Assembly: GCA_027475525.1 (NCBI GenBank)
Contig: JAMWFC010000088.1
Location: 1,085,534 to 1,149,533 of the forward strand
DNA: 64,000 bases
Reading direction: 5' to 3'
Source of the DNA: Macrolepiota albuminosa
Taxonomy: Eukaryota; Basidiomycota; Agaricomycetes; Agaricales; Agaricaceae
A program made the translations under genes and the position numbers. Each line of letters starts with the position of its first letter. The stretch's first letter is position 1. The notes under the pieces are model-generated. The model had not been told where the DNA came from. It did no database searches and saw only the letters and a program-made list of their open reading frames with translations. This document shows positions 57,032 to 64,000 of the stretch, piece by piece.

Positions 57032-58351
57032 ATTGGAGATTTGAGGGTCGTCTCAGAGTAGAGAATAAGGTAGTAAAGAGGGAATGAGAAGTTTAGTCAA
57101 GAAAGCTAGCTGAACAGCGAGAACGAATGAAGCAGCTCAACAAAGACACCAGGTCTAGATAAGAGGCCAAAGACAATACAAGATGCGAAAGAAGGCGAGT
57201 TATGAGTAGGAGTCAGCCATGAGCTGGAATTTATAGGTCAATTCCTCTGTCTGATCTTCTATTTCCATTCAAACCCTGAGAAGGTAGTCCCAGGTGAAGT
57301 ATTCGCATGTCAAGTCAGAACACTGCCTCTGAAGAAGCTTGCTGTATTCTTTCTGTCATTGTCGTCAATGGAGATGATGTGAAATTACAAGCAGTGAGAG
57401 TTTAACGATAGGTCATGAGGGACTAGCGATGCGATAGTCAATTGGAAGGTCGCTTTGAGAAATCCCGGTCAAAAGTAAGGTACTAACTGGCAATAGTCCT
57501 AAAAATCTTAATGGCCCCGAAAAAGTAGCCTAGGAAGTTGTAGTGTAGCAGAAGCGCCTAATACCAAGGCAACATTGTACTGCGAAATCGGCTGTCTCGG
57601 GTGTCAGTACTGTCACCATTGTAATATTAGAGGATACGAAGGGATTTCATGGCGTACAGAAGTTGTCAATCATGAAGTCTCAATGTCAAGTCACTACCAA
57701 GTGATGCCAATGAACTACACCAGATGATGAACAGGAGAGGAAACTGAAACGTTTACAGTTTATCAGGGGGCCCATGGTCACGAACAACCAAATGGGGACT
57801 AAGTGTGTCTGTGACGTGAGCCAGCCGGATTAGGATTGGGTCACGGCACACTGAGTAGAGTCTCGCGGTGTGAACTGTTGTAAGTCCTCGATTGCAAAAC
57901 TGCCTAACTACAACATGTGTACTGGTATATAAAGGATAGCTAAGCGGTCGTTAAGGAAAGTGATGCAGAGTGAATAATAACATATGGATAAGTATGAGTG
58001 TCACGTAGTCACGGAACCGCTACATCGTTAAGGAAAGTGATGCAGAGTGAATAATAACATATGGATAAGTATGAGTGTCACGTAGTCACGGAACCGCTAC
58101 ATACGCCCTCCAGCCGAACGGGTGGTCCTGGCTCGGCTTCCAAGATTTGAAAGATAGTAAAATGGTGTAACGAACATTAGATGGAATATCAAAATATTGA
58201 ACTGGAACTTATCAGGGAACGTCACGGAGTTGGACAAACTAGAACCGTCGAAATCAAAGAGCGTGTGGTATAGATAATGCCTCGGAAGGGCAAAGTAAAA
58301 GGCAAAGAGACAAGACTTTGTTGTGGGAATCGACTGGTCCTCCAGTATAAG
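57032..58351. other. Upstream region of the secreted-protein gene and possible LTR remnant
   Basis: No gene is seen. The part next to 57031 should hold the promoter. A stretch from about 57804 (tgtgtctgtgacg) to 58101 (ccgctaca) has TG...CA ends and a TATA-like tatataaagg at about 57927, and contains one 77-bp duplication. It could be a solo LTR, but no target duplication is visible. Confidence 0.35.
57948..58102. repeat. 77-bp period direct duplication 10 (likely assembly overlap)
   Basis: 57948-58024 repeats at 58025-58101, plus one chance base. The surrounding DNA is otherwise not obviously repeated within the window. Confidence 0.97.
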
Positions 58352-59010
58352 TCAAACGGTGGGCTCGAGACCGAAGTCGAGGTCGAATAATTCTTCCGGG
58401 GCCTTTGAGGCATCGACAGTCTTCATAAGTACGTCGTCGTCGGCTGTCACAGGGTTTAATAGTGCGGAATCATAAGGAACTCTGGGGCTATCGGGTGCAT
58501 AGCGATTTTCGAGGATAGTGCCGTCCACAGCCCTCACCACAGGACTGCCTCTAGAATTCCTTTCCACCTGAGTGGGGAGATCACCATAGTGTGCTTCAAG
58601 CTGAAGAGTGGGTTTAACGGAGGGCCGGCTGGAAGAGATAGACTGAGATTTGTGTGTTTGGACAGTGGAGGGGGATCGATCACGGCGCGTCGAGCCTTCA
58701 GAGCGGTATCCATCATCACTACTATCCGAATCGGAGTCGTCGCTGTCAACTCTAGCGCGCTCCTTGCGTTCGTCACGACGCTGCTGATAGAAGTGAGTTT
58801 TAGATGAGTTGGCTAAGTGGGGGTGGTGGATAGCAGCCATCGTAGTCTTAAACATAACTTCGTCCATGTAACCCTTCTCAGTGATGAGGCCGAGCGTGAT
58901 CAAGTCATGATATCGTTCCTTATCCACAAAATGAGTACGGATGTGTGCAGATCGCACGCAATGATCGGGAATGGTCCATCGGCCAGACTTGGCATCATAG
59001 GCAGCGAAAC
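58352..59010 (-). pseudogene. 3' part of an unknown host gene, cut by TE-E
   Basis: The frame is open from the LTR edge to a stop at 58352, about 219 codons. It begins SFAAYDAKSGRW, continues THFVDKERYHDLITLGL and EKGYMDEVMF, then a charged, Ser/Asp-rich part (DSDDSDSDSSDDGY) and ends DLDFGLEPTV. I do not recognise the family. The first ~15 residues of the longest frame (MCDTHKIVL...) come from the TE-E LTR and are not part of the gene. The 5' part should lie beyond TE-E, outside the window. The gene is probably knocked out, unless a transcript starts in the LTR. Confidence 0.65.
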
Positions 59011-59186
59011 TGTAACCGGAGTTACGGGTTAGAACTATCTTGTGTGTATCACACAAGTGCTAAATCAGACCGCAGTATCGGATTGACTAGTACTTAGAGT
59101 GAAAACAAGATGTTGTCTTACGTAATACTCTACTAATTGATTATAGCGTCGTTGACGCTGATGGTAATACGGATGACCCCGTTACA
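59011..59186 (-). repeat. TE-E 3' LTR (176 bp)
   Basis: The plus strand runs TGTAACCGGAGTTACGGG to CCCCGTTACA. It aligns with the TE-D LTRs in reverse orientation (for example the shared gtgatccacacaaga region). The U5 end carries GTAAC-CGGA-GTTAC. Confidence 0.88.
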
Positions 59187-59199
59187 TACCCCCCAATGA
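59187..59199 (-). promoter_or_regulatory. TE-E polypurine tract
   Basis: Minus strand TCATTGGGGGGTA directly before the LTR start, as in TE-C. Confidence 0.7.
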
Positions 59200-59575
59200 G
59201 ACCGAATACTCGGTCTTGAGAAAGGGAGGTAGAGCGAGATGAAAGATGCACGGTAGTGCAGCAGAGATGACAGATGCACAGGAGTGCAACAACGGATGAA
59301 TGCACGCGTATGGCATGGCTGCAAGGTGTTAGCACTCATGCGCACTGGAGATGTGTCGGCCAGACACAATAAAAAGCAGTCCTTATCAGACACGGGCGCA
59401 GGGGGCGCCAGCAGTAGATAGCCAATGGTATGTGTATAACAAAAATATAGAAAACAAAAAGGAATGACTCCTCCTCTGGGTCCGCTGTATCTACACGCGA
59501 CTCTATAGTGCGTATCAGCTGAAATGGCTCGAGTTAAATACTCAGAGGTACATACACAATAATGTATACAAGGGT

Positions 59576-62343
59576 CTAGGACCCGGATGATGATTCTCCC
59601 GCGACAGCGCCCGTCTCAGTCACCATTGCCTCCTCCTCCAGTGCGACGTTAATCACGGGAAGGGGAGGCGCCGATTCCGTCCTTGGTGGGGTTATAGGCC
59701 CCTCGACTGCAGGCGTGTCCTGCTCTGCCGTGCGTGACAGGAGATTGACCCAGCCTGGGTCCATGTCCGCTGCTGGCAGGTCATGCGCTGCCGAGCGTTT
59801 TAGGAGGTTGACCCAATTCGGGTCCATGCCAATCAAGTAATAGAGGCCGTTGGCCTCAGGGTTTTCCAGGAGCTTGCTCTCCTCGTGGTGCTTGAACATC
59901 AGACGATAGTGATCGTCTTCAGTCATCTCCCGCCATCCATCCCATTGCGGGATTGCGGCGGGGGTGCCATACTTGGAGAGGCGCTCCATGCGCTCGTCAT
60001 CGATCTGCTTAAAGATGTCCATAGACATCGTGGGGGAATGGAACTGCTGTTCCAGGAAGACTACGCCGTACGTGTACGCGTGGTCCACCCATTCCAGCGG
60101 AATCCGGTTGTGTAAAAGGACGCGTAACGCGTCGTCGTCGGAGAAGTTCCGTGCATGGTCGTCGGGCACGTGAACTTGGTGAATTTTGAGCTGCGGCCCA
60201 CGTTGGGGCTCAAATGGCTGCTCTTCCGTGCATGGTCGTCGGGCACGTGAACTTGGTGAATTTTGAGCTGCGGCCCACGTTGGGGCTCAAATGGCTGCTC
60301 GGGAAACATGGCATCATACGAGGCAATCGCCTCTCGATAAAGCCCTGGACGGGCCACGACGAGGGTCATGCGCCGTACGATCACCGGCTTGGCTGCGCTG
60401 TTAGCGCACAATGCTCGACATAAGGCGAACCCAAAGAGGGTCTGCCAGTGCATGCGATAGGCATGATCCACGGCGATACCTTGATAGGTATTTTCCAACC
60501 CAGGTCGGCCAAAGACCAGCGCGTACTGCGCCAGTTGGTCAAGGTCGAACGGGGTGGCTGGATCCTGAGCGCGCATTACGCGCAACGCCGTGGTGCCATC
60601 GTCTTTCGTGCGCAAAAAGCGCCCCAGAATATGTCGTTGCTCGACAAGAGCGAGGTCGTCAGGGCCCTGCATTGGGTTGACAAGTTCTTGATACCTAGGC
60701 TCCTTCATCAGGAGCTGCATGGTTCGATCATGCAGAGCCTCCACTGTTCGCTGCACGAACATCTGGAGCTCTGTGATCAACATATACGCGACAATTCTGT
60801 CGCGACGCGGGATGTGTATATTGGCGTAATACTTATAGAGCCGATCCAGCTCTAGAGGAGTGCGGGGAAGACCACGTGGGACGTGCTTATACACAATCGT
60901 GCCCGGGATGTGGGCAGGATGGCCAGAGGAATATTCATATGACGCCACTCTATTGGCGTGAAGCGCCTTCTTCTTCACAATGCGCTTATTGCACGCTACT
61001 CGTTGGAATTGGTCTGCGGCCGATTCCCCCTCCTCCCCGTCCTCCTCCTGCTCCGAGCTCGACTCTCCATAGTCGCTCTCGTCGGACAGGGATGGTACTG
61101 GTTTTTTGCCTCTATCAGGCCTAGTCTTCCCCCTCGAGGTCGCCACCAGACCATCATACTGCTCCGGCGTACGGGGGTCTGGGGTCAAGACAACCACGGG
61201 ATACTTTGCTGGTGGGGCCGGTACAAACACCGGCAACATGAACAACATCTGGACTTCTCCCGCTCGTGCGGGAATGCCAGCAGGAAAGAGTATAACCTCC
61301 AATTTGGAGGCATTGAGAGGCGGCTTGCGGCCGCGGCGCTGACAAGACAGCCCTGACTTGGTCAGGGCAAACGATTCTGGTTGTGGCTGAGCCACCGGAG
61401 GGGCAGGCGCATTTCGCGCCAGAGTATTCCCTCCAGGCCCAGCGTGAGGAGTGACAGTAACGGGCGCTCTTAGTGCCACAGCGACGGGTTTGGACCCCCT
61501 AGGTGGGGCCCGAGATGATGCGGCTTCCCACTGATCCAAGGACAGACCTGCCAAGGGTTCACTGACGGCAGCCAGCAACTCTGAAGAGGCCTGCGGGCCC
61601 GACTCGGGTAGCCGCGATGACGAAGCCACGGGCTGAGGGGGCTGCTCATGGCGCGTGAATTGCGCTTCCGACGGCATCCTTGCCTGTGGAGGAGCGACCG
61701 GTCGACTGGGCTGATATCTAGCCCTCTTGACCTCAGCGGTCGATTCCTCACTCGTGGCGATTTTGCGCTTAGAAGCGCGTTTGATCTGCTCCAGCGCTGC
61801 GACGCGCTGCCTCTTCATCAGCTCGATCTGGTCGAGCAGCCCCTCCATTACCATTACGGCCAAGCTGTCCTGCAGAAAGGACGCAGTTGCAGGGACTGGC
61901 TGTCCCGCTGCTTCCAGTCTGCCCAACAGCATGTCTGACCCAGCTACACTCTGTGCTTGTGGCGCAGGCTCCCCATATGACTCTTCCATGGGCCGGTGCG
62001 CCCATGGTACTGACGGCGGCCCCGTCACCACACCCGCATACGTTGGATATGACGCAGTTGGACGTGACGACGGTTCCTGATAATAGCGCTCGCGGCGCGT
62101 GCTGTCCTCCGGGCGCCCATAGCGCCCTTCATCATCGACCTCCATCTCTTGCGAGTGGAGGGGCGTCTGATAGGGAAGCGGCTCATCACGGCCTGGATAG
62201 GCCACCGCTGACTGAAACTGGCTTGCCGCCGGATATGGCGGCTGCCTCGGGTACTGAGTTGACACTTGTATATTCGGGGGTCTCCCCCCTCCACTAGAGC
62301 CTTGCCGGCTCTGATCAGTATTTTGCGGCCCCCAATAGGCCAT
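59576..62343 (-). CDS. TE-E ORF3: unknown ~896-aa protein downstream of integrase
   Basis: Function unknown. ATG at 62343 (MAYWGPQNTDQSRQ). The frame break at 60147-60300 is the 77-bp duplication; subtracting 77 puts 60061-62343 and 59576-60169 in one frame of about 896 codons. Order: Pro/Gln/Tyr-rich N-terminus (~150 aa); a basic coiled-coil block (LLDQIELMKRQRVAAL, KRKIATSEESTAEVKRAR, a possible nuclear signal); a Pro/Ala linker; an acidic stretch (ESSSEQEEDGEEGE); then a conserved helical C-terminal region of ~400 aa with ELQMFVQRTVEALHDR, LDQLAQYALVFGRPG, HWQTLFGFALCRAL, VARPGLYREAIASY, LLHNRIPLEWVDHAY and YYLIGMDPNWVNLL. No signal peptide, membrane span, zinc knuckle or protease motif is seen. 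The same protein exists in TE-C and TE-D. Confidence 0.8.
60147..60300. repeat. 77-bp period direct duplication 11 (likely assembly overlap)
   Basis: 60147-60223 and 60224-60300 are identical and adjacent. They are the only break in TE-E ORF3. Confidence 0.97.
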
Positions 62344-62546
62344 TTTCGCTAAACACGTAGACTACGTGTATTGGGACTCGAGAAAAGAGGGAAAAAAAAC
62401 AATCTCCCAACTCCGCTAGTGGTGTAAACAACCACAAATACACGCCACCCGGCCTCTCACCGGCGATCATAGTCGCATAAACGGTCACAAACAGTAGCCA
62501 CAATTAGTAGCCACCTGGTCATTCACCGGCCATCAAAGTGGACTTT

Positions 62547-62702
62547 GTCCACATTCCACCACCCCACGCACATTATGCGCGTTTTGCTAGCTGTTGAGGG
62601 TGTTTCACGCCCTGCAACTCTAGGTCCACATTCCACCACCCCACGCACATTATGCGCGTTTTGCTAGCTGTTGAGGGTGTTTCACGCCCTGCAACTCTAG
62701 GT
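62547..62702. repeat. 77-bp period direct duplication 12 (likely assembly overlap)
   Basis: 62547-62623 repeats at 62624-62700, plus two chance bases. It spans the integrase stop and so repeats the gap before ORF3 without breaking either ORF. Confidence 0.97.
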
Positions 62703-64000
62703 ACCTGTCCATCGCTGCAAGGTCTCTGCAGTTCACTAGTGGTTCCCAGGTAGTATCACCTAAGCTCCACCTCACCTCGAATTTGAGGGTTCCTTTTGTC
62801 CACCGGTGACCGATGAGGTCATCTACAAACCACTCCTGGTCATTGCCAGTTCCAAAGTCATACGGCTCCGGCGTTGCGCGATTAGGAAATAGCGCATCAC
62901 TACTGGCCATATACGGTCGCAATAGCGACACGTGAAACTTGGGCACTATCCTGCGCGCTTGCAGCGCCTGGGGTAGTTCCAGCACGTAGTTAGACGTGCT
63001 CGGTTCCGCCTCAAGGACCTTATATGGTCCAATCCATTTCGGACACAGCTTGCTCGCCCTGCCTTTTGGCAAGTTCAAGTTCTTCGTCAAAAGGTACACT
63101 AGGCTCCCTTTCTCGATATCCGGCTCATCACGTCTGCAATTATTCGCATGTTTGGTTTGCCACACACGCGATTCTATAATCGCATCATGGGCATCTGCCA
63201 GATTCCTTAGCGCGTTGCGCGCAAACTGCTTGACTCTCACATGAATAACTTTGTCCGTACAAAGTTCACGAATCATGGATGGCATGTAGCCATTGTTGAG
63301 TTCAAAGGGTGAGTACCCTGTGGTTTCCGATATACTCGCGTTTATCGCAAATTCCACGAGTGGACATCTATCCACCCAGTCCTTCTGATCAGGACGTACG
63401 AACGCTCGCAAGATTTGCGCGATATTTCTATTCGCACGTTCCGTTTGACCATCCGTTTGCGGATGAAACGATGTCGACATGAGCAACTTTGCTCCTAGCA
63501 GCTTGTGCAACTCCTTCCACCATTTGGAAGTAAACTTAGCATCTCGATCGCTCACGATCGAGCTGGGCAGTCCATGGAGACGTACTATCTCCTTGAGATA
63601 GATCCACGACAAGTCTGACGCGGTCATGGTGGTTCTCACCGGAATGAGATGGACCATACTGGTCATTCTGCAGATCACTACCCACAGGTAGTTAAAGCCT
63701 TTCGACTCGGGGAACGGACCTATAAAGTCCATCCCAATTGAATCCCAAGGTTTGACCGGAATGGGTAGCAAATGCAGCTTTCCCGGTGGCTTCAAAGTCG
63801 ATACTTTCGACTGTTGACATAGCTCGCATGTCGAGCAGAATTGGCTCGTCTCTTTGGCCATTTGCGGCCACCAGTACCAGCGTCGCACATAGTCCAGCGT
63901 TTTCTGAGTTCCGAAGTGGCCCACTACTCTATGGGCCTGGTCCAGGATAGTCGTAATCAGCGACCTCTCCCAGGGAATGCAGATGACTTTGGACCCCGTG
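62650..64000 (-). CDS. pol: TE-E pol, integrase and chromodomain-like end (partial)
   Basis: Open to the window edge, so the start is outside. Integrase zinc region HRVVGHFG...CSTCELC; catalytic core with SIGMDFIGPFPES, SIVSDRDAKFTSKWW and TDGQTERANR; GPY/F-type LCPKWIGPYKVL; and a chromodomain-like end FEVRWSLGDTTWEP followed by AAMDRYLELQG. All DDE residues are present. The protein inserts element DNA into chromatin in the nucleus. The first Met of the longest open frame (63924) is only an internal GTG; upstream codons (TGSKVICIPWERS) match TE-D. It stops at 62650, about 300 bp before ORF3. Confidence 0.9.
   Translation of the reverse strand, partial: TGSKVICIPWERSLITTILDQAHRVVGHFGTQKTLDYVRRWYWWPQMAKETSQFCSTCELCQQSKVSTLKPPGKLHLLPIPVKPWDSIGMDFIGPFPESKGFNYLWVVICRMTSMVHLIPVRTTMTASDLSWIYLKEIVRLHGLPSSIVSDRDAKFTSKWWKELHKLLGAKLLMSTSFHPQTDGQTERANRNIAQILRAFVRPDQKDWVDRCPLVEFAINASISETTGYSPFELNNGYMPSMIRELCTDKVIHVRVKQFARNALRNLADAHDAIIESRVWQTKHANNCRRDEPDIEKGSLVYLLTKNLNLPKGRASKLCPKWIGPYKVLEAEPSTSNYVLELPQALQARRIVPKFHVSLLRPYMASSDALFPNRATPEPYDFGTGNDQEWFVDDLIGHRWTKGTLKFEVRWSLGDTTWEPLVNCRDLAAMDRYLELQGVKHPQQLAKRA

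Larger units (their letters stand above)
59011..64000 (-). mobile_element. TE-E: Ty3/Gypsy element of the TE-C/TE-D type (5' part outside window)
   Basis: 3' LTR 59011-59186, polypurine tract, ORF3, then integrase/pol running off the right edge, all on the minus strand. ORFs are open apart from 77-bp duplications, so this is the best preserved member of the group and may be intact. The bases before the LTR are gaaac, the expected target duplication; its partner is out of view. Confidence 0.88.

Noticed and set aside
57804..58101. Solo LTR upstream of the secreted-protein gene
   Set aside because: TG...CA ends and a TATA-like site exist, but there is no flanking duplication and no second copy in the window; kept only as a low-confidence note.
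59011..59056. ORF start MCDTHKIVLTRNSGY as the N-terminus of the 58352-59056 protein
   Set aside because: These codons lie inside the TE-E LTR; the frame is open there by chance, so only 58352-59010 is counted as host gene.
59576..62343. ORF3 as a retroviral env gene
   Set aside because: Position fits, but there is no signal peptide, no hydrophobic fusion or anchor segment and no cysteine pattern of a surface protein.
822..62702. 77-bp pairs as true minisatellites or target duplications
   Set aside because: The length is identical in twelve unrelated sequences and only two copies ever occur; true minisatellites vary in unit length and copy number.

Overview
This is a eukaryotic, almost certainly fungal window from a mushroom-type basidiomycete (Agaricomycetes). 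The evidence is short GT-AG introns of about 48-61 nt with CTAAC-like branch sites, a STAND/NLR gene of the kind expanded in mushrooms, a signal peptidase subunit gene with four short exons, and very dense LTR retrotransposons. Roughly four fifths of the window is transposon. No RNA gene or CRISPR array was recognised.

Layout. 1-8637: TE-A, a minus-strand Ty3/Gypsy element (gag-protease, pol, plus a spliced accessory ORF on the opposite strand), with its 5' LTR at 7569-8637. It sits inside the gag of TE-B. 8638-17167: TE-B, a plus-strand chromodomain Ty3 element with two protease-like domains, several nonsense codons, an antisense spliced accessory gene with a Zn2Cys6-like cluster, and a 3' LTR. 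17168-19288: AT-rich degenerate repeat DNA. 20370-23540: a host NLR-like gene. 24168-36331: TE-C, a complete minus-strand Ty3 element with two 234-bp LTRs and a perfect AATCA target duplication. 36332-39212: AT-rich repeats, including a ~108-bp minisatellite and a copia-gag-like fragment. 39213-51376: TE-D, a plus-strand relative of TE-C heavily altered by transitions. 51377-54420: AT-rich remains. 54794-57031: two host genes, SPC2 (signal peptidase complex) and a small secreted protein. 58352-59010: 3' end of a host gene cut by TE-E. 59011-64000: TE-E, a minus-strand relative of TE-C/TE-D that runs off the window.

Three observations stand out. (1) TE-C, TE-D and TE-E share a third, sense-strand ORF of about 900 aa after integrase, where env would lie in a retrovirus; I do not recognise its C-terminal domain and it shows no membrane segments. 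(2) A separate LTR family (termini TGATAGG...GGCGTCATCA) is seen as the TE-A LTR and as solo LTRs inside TE-C and TE-D, each solo copy with a 4-bp target duplication. (3) Twelve direct duplications with a period of exactly 77 bp are scattered through the window. They break reading frames, and removing one copy restores the frame in every case I checked. They look like unmerged k=77 assembly overlaps, not biology, and should be collapsed before any gene here is called a pseudogene.
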